5,361 nucleotides of DNA from Azohydromonas lata NBRC 102462 (GTDB lineage: Bacteria > Pseudomonadota > Gammaproteobacteria > Burkholderiales > Burkholderiaceae_C). Both the position numbers and the translations under genes were made by a program. The notes under the pieces are model-generated. The model saw only the letters and a program-made list of their open reading frames with translations, was not told where the DNA came from and searched no databases. The stretch covers positions 1 through 5,361 of the forward strand of contig CAMCTE010000192.1 in the NCBI GenBank assembly GCA_945878385.1. The letters run 5' to 3'. Positions 1-4,235 of the stretch are shown here, piece by piece. How positions within the stretch are numbered: position 1 is the stretch's first letter; every line of letters begins with the position of its first letter.

Positions 1-131
1 AGCGTGCCCTGCGCTGCGAGCGGCCCACGCTGCTCCACCTCAAGCTCGAGGCGAATGTCAGCACCTCCCGCACCACGCTGCAGGCCATCCGCCTGGCGGC
101 TCAGGCGCGGGCGCAAGCGGTTTCGCGCTGA
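1..131 (+). CDS. C-terminal end of a probable TPP-dependent enzyme (acetolactate synthase-like), partial
   Basis: This is the last 42 codons of a gene entering from the left edge, read in the frame whose first full codon is at base 3 and ending in TGA at 129-131. The tail contains PTLLHLKLEANVS followed by TSRTTLQAIRLAAQAR. A Pro-Thr-Leu-(Leu/Ile)-His-Leu strand, then a short acidic stretch, then a Thr-Leu-x-x-Ile-Arg helix is the usual ending of the C-terminal TPP-binding domain in acetolactate-synthase-like proteins. Such enzymes use thiamine diphosphate to decarboxylate and join 2-oxo acids in the cytoplasm. The catalytic motifs lie outside the window, so the subfamily and substrate cannot be named. 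Codon usage is GC-rich like the rest of the window. The call rests on recognising a short tail. That it is coding is fairly sure; the family is a moderate-confidence inference. Confidence 0.55.
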   Translation, partial: RALRCERPTLLHLKLEANVSTSRTTLQAIRLAAQARAQAVSR

Positions 132-170
132 TGCGCGCGGGTACATGCAGCCTGGCTTGCCGCGGGCGCC

Positions 171-176
171 TACAAT
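171..176 (+). promoter_or_regulatory. Likely -10 box of the tRNA-Pro promoter
   Basis: TACAAT matches five of six bases of the sigma-70 -10 consensus. It ends nine bases before the mature 5' end of the tRNA and is followed by a GC-rich stretch (GCGGGC, 177-182). GC-rich discriminators are typical of stable-RNA promoters under stringent control. Transcription would start near 183, leaving only about three leader bases before the tRNA. I see no good -35 hexamer at 16-18 nt spacing; TTGCCG at 157-162 is too close. The -10 call is therefore moderate and the -35 unknown. Confidence 0.5.
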
Positions 177-185
177 GCGGGCGAT

Positions 186-262
186 CGGGGTGTAGCGCAG
201 TCTGGTAGCGCATCTGCTTTGGGAGCAGAGGGTCGTAGGTTCGAATCCTATCGCCCCGACCA
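186..262 (+). tRNA. tRNA-Pro, anticodon TGG, CCA end encoded
   Basis: The 77 bases fold into a complete cloverleaf. The acceptor stem CGGGGTG (186-192) pairs with CGCCCCG (252-258), with one G-T pair, and is followed by discriminator A259 and an encoded CCA (260-262). The anticodon stem TCTGC (213-217) pairs with GCAGA (225-229) around the loop TTTGGGA, which puts TGG at 220-222. The T arm is GTAGG-TTCGAAT-CCTAT with the usual TTCGA core. The C1-G72 first pair and A73 are hallmarks of bacterial proline tRNA and agree with the anticodon. UGG with a modified wobble base reads CCA and CCG and often all four proline codons. The gene stands alone between a TPP-enzyme gene and a convergent dehydrogenase gene. 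Confidence 0.98.
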
Positions 263-271
263 AGCCAATGG

Positions 272-297
272 AAAAGGGTCGCATCGCGACCCTTTTT
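272..297 (+). terminator. Intrinsic terminator of tRNA-Pro, able to act in both directions
   Basis: AAAAGGGTCGC (272-282) pairs perfectly over 11 bp with GCGACCCTTTT (286-296) around a three-base ATC loop. On the plus strand five T residues (293-297) close the structure, ten bases past the tRNA CCA end. Read on the minus strand the same hairpin ends in CCCTTTT, so it can also stop transcripts of the dehydrogenase gene that ends at 330. This is the only strong Rho-independent terminator I can see in the window, and it fits the convergent gene arrangement. Confidence 0.9.
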
Positions 298-302
298 CGT
301 TG

Positions 303-317
303 ACGGGCCCTGCCCGT
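303..317 (-). repeat. Small inverted repeat downstream of the dehydrogenase gene
   Basis: ACGGGC (303-308) is complementary to GCCCGT (312-317) with a three-base spacer. It lies 13 bases past the minus-strand TAA at 330-332. No T-run follows on the minus strand, so by itself it is not a standard terminator. It may help protect the 3' end of the mRNA or slow polymerase before the stronger hairpin at 272-297. Confidence 0.4.
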
Positions 318-329
318 GCGGAACTCCGA

Positions 330-1088
330 TTACTTCGGCGGCAGGCGAATGGCCCCGTCCAAACGAATGACTTCACCGTTGAGCATGTCGTTCTCGATGA
401 TGTGCTTGGCCAGCTTGGCATAGTCCTGCGGCGTTCCCAGGCGGCTGGGGAAGGGCACTCCGGCAGCCAAGGCATCCTGCACCTCTTGGGGCATGCCGAA
501 GAGCATCGGCGTGCCGAAGATGCCCGGAGCGATCGTCATGTTGCGAATGCCGTTGCGGGCCAGGTCGCGTGCAATCGGCAGCGTCATGCCCACCACGCCA
601 CCCTTGGAGGCTGCGTAGGCGGCCTGGCCGATCTGACCGTCATAAGCGGCCACGCTGGCCGTGCTGATCATCACACCGCGCTCGCCTGTGGCTTCAGGCT
701 CATTCTTGCTCATGGCTTCGGCGGCCAGGCGGATCATGTTGAAGCTGCCCACCAGGTTGACCATGATGGTCTTGGTGTACAGCGCCAGCGTGTGCGCGCC
801 GTCCTTGCCCACGGTTTTCGAAGCGGTGGCGATGCCGGCGCAGTTGACCAAGCCCATCAGCTTGCCCATGGAAGTGGCCTGGGCCACCACCGCCTTGCCG
901 TCGTCTTCGTTGGAGACATCGCACTTGACGAACGCGCCTCCCAGTTCAGCGGCCAGGGCTCGGCCCTTGTCCTCCTGCAGGTCGGCCACGACCACTTTGC
1001 CGCCCTCGGCCGCAATCATGCGCGCCGTGCCCTCGCCCAAGCCCGACGCGCCGCCAGTGACGATGAAAACCTTGCCCTTGATGTCCAT
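330..1088 (-). CDS. Short-chain dehydrogenase, 3-hydroxyacyl-CoA dehydrogenase type 2 (HSD17B10-like) family
   Basis: This is a 252-residue cytoplasmic SDR oxidoreductase, the normal length for a classical SDR. The Rossmann fold starts at once: TGGASGLG at 11-18 is the TGxxxGxG dinucleotide loop, and Asp36 after the second strand predicts NAD(H) over NADP(H). CDV (56-58) and the NCAG form of NNAG (82-85) follow. The catalytic set is Asn111, Ser145, Tyr158 and Lys162 (YAASK). The stretches GQAAYAASKGGVVGMTLPIA and LNGEVIRLDGAIR closely match human type-2 3-hydroxyacyl-CoA dehydrogenase as I remember it, so the likely reaction is NAD-linked oxidation of 3-hydroxyacyl-CoA or 2-methyl-3-hydroxybutyryl-CoA. 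The substrate is inferred. The ATG at 1088 was chosen because the fold begins there and GAGGGA (1094-1099) sits five bases upstream. A longer reading from 1316 would overlap adk and is rejected. The gene is last in the minus-strand run, 79 nt after adk, and could be cotranscribed. Confidence 0.93.
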   Translation of the reverse strand: MDIKGKVFIVTGGASGLGEGTARMIAAEGGKVVVADLQEDKGRALAAELGGAFVKCDVSNEDDGKAVVAQATSMGKLMGLVNCAGIATASKTVGKDGAHTLALYTKTIMVNLVGSFNMIRLAAEAMSKNEPEATGERGVMISTASVAAYDGQIGQAAYAASKGGVVGMTLPIARDLARNGIRNMTIAPGIFGTPMLFGMPQEVQDALAAGVPFPSRLGTPQDYAKLAKHIIENDMLNGEVIRLDGAIRLPPK

Positions 1089-1093
1089 GAAAG

Positions 1094-1099
1094 TCCCTC
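1094..1099 (-). promoter_or_regulatory. Ribosome-binding site of the dehydrogenase gene
   Basis: On the minus strand GAGGGA lies five bases before the ATG at 1088. It decides the start against the much longer in-frame reading that runs back into adk. Confidence 0.75.
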
Positions 1100-1127
1100 G
1101 TTGGTGATGATTGATTCGCAATGAGAA

Positions 1128-1148
1128 ACGGCGACACCGGGTCGCCGT
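1128..1148 (-). terminator. Intercistronic hairpin after adk, weak terminator or attenuator
   Basis: ACGGCGAC (1128-1135) is perfectly complementary over 8 bp to GTCGCCGT (1141-1148), with a five-base loop. It begins 19 bases beyond the adk stop. On the minus strand it is followed by TTTCTC, a broken T-run, so termination would be partial at best. It could lower expression of the downstream dehydrogenase relative to adk, or stabilise the adk mRNA 3' end. The hairpin is directly visible; its effect is inferred. Confidence 0.5.
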
Positions 1149-1167
1149 CAGATGAGGTGGAAAGGGC

Positions 1168-1821
1168 TCAGGCCAGTGCAGCCAATGCCCTGGCGGTGAT
1201 TTCGTCCACCGTTCCCATGCCGCTGATCTTGGCGTAGCGTGGCGCCTTGGCGTCACCCGTTGCGGCCCACTGGGAGTAGTAGTCCACCAGGGGGCGTGTT
1301 TGGCTTTGGTACACATCCAAGCGCTTGCGCACGGTTTCTTCCTTGTCGTCGTCTCGCTGGATCAGTTCTTCGCCCGTGGCGTCGTCCTTTCCGGCCACCT
1401 TGGGCGGATTGAACTTGACGTGGTAGGTGCGGCCAGAAGCCACGTGCACGCGACGGCCGCTCATGCGCTCGACGATGGCCGCATCCGGCACGTCGATCTC
1501 GAGCACGAGGTCCAGCGGAACACCCGCAGCCTTCATGGCTTCAGCCTGCGGGATGGTGCGGGGAAAGCCGTCGAACAGGAAGCCATTGGCGCAATCGGCC
1601 TGGGTGATGCGTTCCTTGACCAGACCGATGATGATGTCGTCGCTGACCAGGCCACCGGAGTCCATCACCTTCTTGGCCTCCAGGCCCAAAGGCGTGCCGG
1701 CCTTTACCGCCGCACGAAGCATGTCGCCCGTGGACACCTGAGGGATACCGTATTTCTTGCAGATGAAGGCGGCCTGTGTGCCTTTGCCGGCGCCCGGGGC
1801 GCCCAAGAGGATGAGTCGCAT
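1168..1821 (-). CDS. adk: Adenylate kinase (ATP:AMP phosphotransferase)
   Basis: This 217-residue enzyme catalyses ATP + AMP = 2 ADP and balances adenine nucleotides in the cytoplasm. The P-loop GAPGAGKGT is at 7-15, the AMP-binding part includes STGDMLR (30-36), and DGFPRT is at 84-89 with its conserved Arg88. SGRRVH (121-126) opens the LID domain, which runs to about residue 160, so this is the long bacterial form. The LID carries no cysteine, so it is the non-zinc type. RKRLDVY (165-171) provides a conserved arginine. The ATG at 1821 places the P-loop at the usual N-terminal position; AGGAG (minus strand, 1833-1837) lies 11 bases upstream, slightly far. The gene sits 73 nt after kdsB and 79 nt before the dehydrogenase. 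A possible extended -10 box at 1844-1852 could give it its own transcript. Identification is very secure. Confidence 0.98.
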   Translation of the reverse strand: MRLILLGAPGAGKGTQAAFICKKYGIPQVSTGDMLRAAVKAGTPLGLEAKKVMDSGGLVSDDIIIGLVKERITQADCANGFLFDGFPRTIPQAEAMKAAGVPLDLVLEIDVPDAAIVERMSGRRVHVASGRTYHVKFNPPKVAGKDDATGEELIQRDDDKEETVRKRLDVYQSQTRPLVDYYSQWAATGDAKAPRYAKISGMGTVDEITARALAALA

Positions 1822-1832
1822 GGTCTTGTAGT

Positions 1833-1837
1833 CTCCT
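1833..1837 (-). promoter_or_regulatory. Ribosome-binding site of adk
   Basis: On the minus strand AGGAG is followed by 11 bases and then the ATG at 1821. The core is strong although the spacing is at the long end. It supports initiation at 1821 and not at any upstream in-frame codon. Confidence 0.65.
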
Positions 1838-1843
1838 CGAATG

Positions 1844-1852
1844 AGAATAACA
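1844..1852 (-). promoter_or_regulatory. Possible extended -10 promoter element for adk
   Basis: Minus-strand TGTTATTCT fits an extended -10 layout: TG, one base, then TATTCT (four of six bases match TATAAT). It stands in an AT-rich patch of an otherwise GC-rich 73-nt gap. A start near 1837 would leave a leader of about 16 nt that just includes the ribosome-binding site. No convincing -35 is seen. This is a weak call based on composition and position. Confidence 0.28.
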
Positions 1853-1894
1853 CGCTGACCCGTGCAGGCGCCTGACGCCGCGGCCCGACAAGGG

Positions 1895-2665
1895 TTACCG
1901 CAGTTGCGGGTTCGCGGCGAACAGGCGGCGCACCCGTTCCAGGTCTTGCGGCGTGTCCACGCCTGGGGCCGGCGCGTAGTCGGTGACATGCACCGAAATG
2001 GCCAGTCCGTTCCACAGCACCCGCAACTGTTCGAGCATCTCGGCCTGCTCCACAGGGCTTACCTTCAAGTGGGCGTACCGCCGCAGGAAGCCTGCACGGT
2101 AGGCGTACAGGCCCACATGCCGCATCACTGGCGAAGGCGCCTCGTTCAAGGGCTGGCCGTCTCGCCGGTCGCGCCAAGCGGGCAGTGGGCTGCGGCTGAA
2201 GTAAAGGGCGCGATGCCGGGCATCGAGCACCACCTTCACGATGTTGGGGCTCAGCCAATCTTCCACAGACTCGATGGGGTGGGCGGCCGTGCTCATCACG
2301 CAGCCGCCATCTGCCTCCAGAGCAGCGGCGCAGGCATCAATCAGCGCCGGTTCGATCAGTGGTTCATCGCCCTGCACATTCACCACCACCGCGTCGTCCG
2401 GGATGGCCAAGTGTTCGCAGGCCTCGGCCAGGCGGTCACTGCCGCTGGGGTGGTCTTCCCGGGTGGCGACCGCCCGAATGCCGTGAGCTTCGCAGGCTTG
2501 CAGGATAAGAGGGCTGTCGGCCGCCACCGTGACGCTTTGGGCGTGAGACTTGGCCGCCTGTTGGGCCACCCGCACCACCATCGGGATGCCGGCAATGTCG
2601 GCCAGGGGCTTGCGGGGCAACCGGCTTGAAGCCAGTCGGGCCGGGATGACGACGTGAAAGCTCAC
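1895..2665 (-). CDS. kdsB: 3-deoxy-manno-octulosonate cytidylyltransferase (CMP-Kdo synthetase), GTG start
   Basis: This 256-residue cytoplasmic enzyme joins CTP and Kdo to give CMP-Kdo, the activated sugar that Kdo transferase adds to lipid IVA. The N-terminal nucleotide-binding signature VIPARLASSRLPRKPL covers residues 6-21. DHPSGSDRLAE (71-81) and VQGDEPLI (97-104, with Asp100 at the metal and nucleotide site) follow. HVGLYAYR (183-190), EQAEMLEQLR (206-215) and GVDTPQDLERV (235-245) complete the family pattern, and the length is normal. The start is GTG at 2665: the family begins almost directly with this strand, and no ATG lies between it and the signature. That GTG overlaps the stop of the upstream Trm112-like gene by four bases (GTGA), so the two are probably translationally coupled. 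GAGGGG (2677-2682) is an 11-base-distant, mediocre ribosome-binding site. The substitution of Ser for the usual Thr in the SG(T/S)DR motif is conservative. Confidence 0.97.
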   Translation of the reverse strand: MSFHVVIPARLASSRLPRKPLADIAGIPMVVRVAQQAAKSHAQSVTVAADSPLILQACEAHGIRAVATREDHPSGSDRLAEACEHLAIPDDAVVVNVQGDEPLIEPALIDACAAALEADGGCVMSTAAHPIESVEDWLSPNIVKVVLDARHRALYFSRSPLPAWRDRRDGQPLNEAPSPVMRHVGLYAYRAGFLRRYAHLKVSPVEQAEMLEQLRVLWNGLAISVHVTDYAPAPGVDTPQDLERVRRLFAANPQLR

Positions 2666-2856
2666 GACCCGGCAGGCCCCTCTTCCAGCGGAAGGGCCTC
2701 GCCTTCGAGCATCACCGGGATGCCATCGCGGATGGGGAACACCAACCGGTCGGCTGGGCACGCCAGTCCGACCGGGCGTTGCGTCTCGTCGCGCCGCATC
2801 GTCAAGGGGCCCTTGCACAGGGGGCACACCAGCAGTTCGATCAGTCGGTTGTCCAT
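2662..2856 (-). CDS. Trm112/UPF0434 (YcaR-like) small zinc-ribbon-type protein
   Basis: This 64-residue protein belongs to the UPF0434/Trm112 family, like E. coli YcaR. It opens with MDNRLIELLVCPLCKGPL, placing a CPLC pair at 11-14, and has a further cysteine at 33 in LACPADRLVFPIRDGIPVML (31-50), the family's most conserved block. Only three of the four possible zinc-ligand cysteines are present, which is common in bacterial members. In eukaryotes and archaea Trm112 partners and activates methyltransferases; the bacterial role is not settled, so no function is assigned. The gene sits between lpxK and kdsB exactly as ycaR does in E. coli. It starts 7 nt after the lpxK stop and overlaps kdsB by 4 nt. 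There is no clear ribosome-binding site, so translation probably depends on ribosomes arriving from lpxK. Confidence 0.93.
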   Translation of the reverse strand: MDNRLIELLVCPLCKGPLTMRRDETQRPVGLACPADRLVFPIRDGIPVMLEGEALPLEEGPAGS

Positions 2857-2863
2857 CGGAGGC

Positions 2864-3979
2864 TCAAGCAATGGTGGGTCGCAGGGCTTGCAGTCGTGCA
2901 TCCACGCTGGCAAGAAATTCGGGGGGCAGGTGCAAGTCTAGCCGGGCCACCCACACGCGCGTCTCGCTCTGCGGGCCCGCATGCGGCCTCGCCAATAACT
3001 TGACCGCGTCCTTTTCCGTGATGACTGCATCGGCCGTGCCGGTTGGCCACGGGGCGTGCTTCCAGGCGTCGTGATCGGGAAGGGCGTAGGTGGCGGCCAG
3101 GTTCAGGCCGCGGGCTTCGAGAAGGTCGAAGAACCGCTGTGGAACCGCTATGCCGGCCGCGGCGTGCAGGGTGAGGCCCTGCAGTGCGCCCCAGCCTCCA
3201 TCGGCTCCCGGCGCTGCGCCCGCTTGCCAGTCCTGCAGGCTTTGGACGCATGTGAGCCGGCGCTGGCCGCGGTAGCCCGGCAAGGCCAGAGTGGGCTCTC
3301 CGCCGCTGTAGACCACCCAGGTGTTCGGCGGCAACTGTGGGGGAATCGGTTCGCGCAAAGGCCCCGCCGGCAGGCACCAGCCGTTGCCCGCGCCGCGTTC
3401 GTCCACCACCACCACTTGCAGGTCGCGGCTGAGCCGGTGGTGTTGCAGCCCATCGTCGGCCACCACGATGTCCACTTCGGCGTGTTGCTCCAGCAGGTGG
3501 CGGCGCGCTGCGCACCGGTCGCGGCCCACCGCCACGGGCACTTGGGCCGTTCGTGCCATCAGCAGAGGCTCGTCACCGACCTCGTGGGCCACACTGGTGT
3601 CGGCCCGCACCAGCGTGACGGCCGAAACCTCGCTGCCAAACCCGCGGGAAATGACGCCGGGGGTCCAACCCTGTTTTTGAAGATGCCGCAGCAGCGCCAA
3701 GGTGGTCGGGGTCTTGCCGGCTCCTCCAACCACCCAGTTGCCCACAACCAGGGTTGGCACTTCGCGCCCCTGGGCTGGTGTCCATGGCGCGTGGTTCCGT
3801 ATGGCCCACGCGCGGTGGACCGCATAAAGCGCGCGGTACATCCCTGCCAGCGGCGCCAAAACCCACATTTGCCAGGCTTGATGGGGTGGTCGGCGCGACA
3901 CCGGGCTCCACCAATGGGCCTGCAAAGCGCGACCCAAGCGGTGCATCAAGCTTTGCTGGCTGGACCTTGGCGCTATCAT
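2864..3979 (-). CDS. lpxK: Tetraacyldisaccharide 4'-kinase (lipid A 4'-kinase)
   Basis: LpxK phosphorylates the 4' position of tetraacyldisaccharide 1-phosphate with ATP to form lipid IVA at the inner face of the cytoplasmic membrane. From the ATG at 3979 the protein has 371 residues, longer than the E. coli enzyme (about 328). A hydrophobic stretch at about 39-60 (WVLAPLAGMYRALYAV) fits the N-terminal membrane-associating helix. The P-loop VGGAGKTP is at 84-91, SRGFGSE at 111-117, GDEPLL at 135-140, the Walker-B-like DDGLQH with its catalytic Asp at 175-180, LPAGPLREP at 203-211, and ITEKDAVKLL near 320-329. All are family hallmarks, so the enzyme looks intact. Start choice is uncertain: ATG 3946 (360 residues, MHRLGRALQ) fits the usual N terminus as well, and neither start has a good ribosome-binding site. 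The gene leads the run lpxK, Trm112-like, kdsB. DnaA-like boxes lie about 43-63 nt upstream. Confidence 0.96.
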   Translation of the reverse strand: MIAPRSSQQSLMHRLGRALQAHWWSPVSRRPPHQAWQMWVLAPLAGMYRALYAVHRAWAIRNHAPWTPAQGREVPTLVVGNWVVGGAGKTPTTLALLRHLQKQGWTPGVISRGFGSEVSAVTLVRADTSVAHEVGDEPLLMARTAQVPVAVGRDRCAARRHLLEQHAEVDIVVADDGLQHHRLSRDLQVVVVDERGAGNGWCLPAGPLREPIPPQLPPNTWVVYSGGEPTLALPGYRGQRRLTCVQSLQDWQAGAAPGADGGWGALQGLTLHAAAGIAVPQRFFDLLEARGLNLAATYALPDHDAWKHAPWPTGTADAVITEKDAVKLLARPHAGPQSETRVWVARLDLHLPPEFLASVDARLQALRPTIA

Positions 3980-4021
3980 GAAGCGATGTGCCTGACAAGC
4001 ACCCGCGAACCGGGGAGAGCC

Positions 4022-4042
4022 TGTGGATAACTTTGTGAACAA
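4022..4042. promoter_or_regulatory. Pair of DnaA-box-like 9-mers
   Basis: TGTGGATAA at 4022-4030 is the exact reverse complement of TTATCCACA, a perfect DnaA box. TGTGAACAA at 4034-4042 reads TTGTTCACA on the minus strand, one mismatch from TTWTNCACA. Both have the same orientation with a 12-base repeat step. They lie 43 nt upstream of the lpxK ATG, inside the lpxK-xseA divergent region. A perfect box can occur by chance, but the tandem arrangement in an intergenic position makes DnaA binding plausible. No dnaA, dnaN or clear AT-rich unwinding region is nearby, so this is unlikely to be the origin itself. Confidence 0.5.
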
Positions 4043-4082
4043 CCCAGGTCATGGGCCCACGCGGCCCGGCATCTCCCTGGGT
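4042..4082. repeat. GC-rich imperfect inverted repeat in the lpxK-xseA intergenic region
   Basis: The outer arms ACCCAGG (4042-4048) and CCTGGGT (4076-4082) pair perfectly over 7 bp. Inside them GGGCC (4053-4057) pairs with GGCCC (4063-4067) around a five-base loop, or alternatively ATG (4051-4053) pairs with CAT (4070-4072) plus GGCC with GGCC. The whole is a 41-base hairpin with a small internal loop. Neither strand has a T-run after it, so it is not an ordinary intrinsic terminator. It directly abuts the DnaA-like boxes. It could be an RNA leader structure for lpxK or a protein-binding dyad; the function is unknown. Confidence 0.5.
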
Positions 4083-4121
4083 GGTGAATTTGTCGATTCT
4101 GGTTTCGCAAGAAAAAACCGT

Positions 4122-4127
4122 TAATAT
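4122..4127 (+). promoter_or_regulatory. AT-rich candidate -10 element for xseA
   Basis: TAATAT matches four of six bases of the -10 consensus. It lies in the most AT-rich patch of the window (about 4111-4147), just after an A-tract at 4112-4117. If used, transcription would start near 4134 and give xseA a leader of roughly 100 nt that includes the structures at 4201-4228. No acceptable -35 hexamer is found at 16-18 nt spacing. AATATT is itself palindromic, so the element could equally serve the other strand. Weak call. Confidence 0.27.
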
Positions 4128-4209
4128 TCAGGTAGTTAAGACATAAACCCTTGCGATGGAGGGCTATCTTCGCGTGAAACGCTCGTCTGCTCGTGCTTGT
4201 GGAGTACTC

Positions 4210-4228
4210 CCCCTTGCCCACCAAGGGG
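4210..4228 (+). promoter_or_regulatory. Hairpin enclosing the xseA ribosome-binding site
   Basis: CCCCTTG (4210-4216) is perfectly complementary over 7 bp to CAAGGGG (4222-4228), with a five-base CCCAC loop. The right arm contains AAGGGG (4223-4228), the only Shine-Dalgarno-like sequence for xseA, seven bases before its ATG at 4236. When the hairpin is folded, the whole ribosome-binding site is paired. A perfect 10-base palindrome, GGAGTACTCC (4201-4210), lies immediately before it. The layout suggests translational control of xseA, but no ligand, competing structure or regulator can be read from the sequence. Confidence 0.5.
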
Positions 4229-4235
4229 TGCACCC

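Noticed and set aside
186..297. tRNA-Pro as an integration site for a mobile element
   Set aside because: No integrase gene and no repeated tRNA 3' end are present in the window. A normal terminator and a housekeeping gene follow directly.
219..1124. Long plus-strand open frame (301 codons) opposite the dehydrogenase gene
   Set aside because: It begins inside the tRNA and is fully antisense to a well-conserved SDR. Its His/Gly/Gln-rich composition is typical of the reverse complement of GC-rich coding DNA.
1089..1316. 76-residue N-terminal extension of the dehydrogenase
   Set aside because: It would overlap the adk 3' end by about 150 bases. The Rossmann fold starts directly after the ATG at 1088, which has its own ribosome-binding site.
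3056..4030. Long plus-strand open frame (324 codons) opposite lpxK
   Set aside because: It is antisense to lpxK, whose family motifs are all present. No recognisable domain appears in the plus-strand translation.
3980..4042. Extension of lpxK to a TTG start at 4042
   Set aside because: TTG is a rare start, no ribosome-binding site precedes it, and the added residues would be encoded by the DnaA-like boxes. ATG 3979 or 3946 is more likely.
4022..4130. Chromosomal origin of replication
   Set aside because: Only two DnaA-like boxes are seen, with no large cluster, no dnaA/dnaN/gyrB/rpmH neighbours and only a short AT-rich patch.
3976..4233. 85-codon minus-strand open frame covering the lpxK-xseA intergenic region
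   Set aside because: No recognisable motif. It passes through DnaA-like boxes, a hairpin and an AT-rich patch, its codon pattern is unlike the neighbours, and no ribosome-binding site was found.
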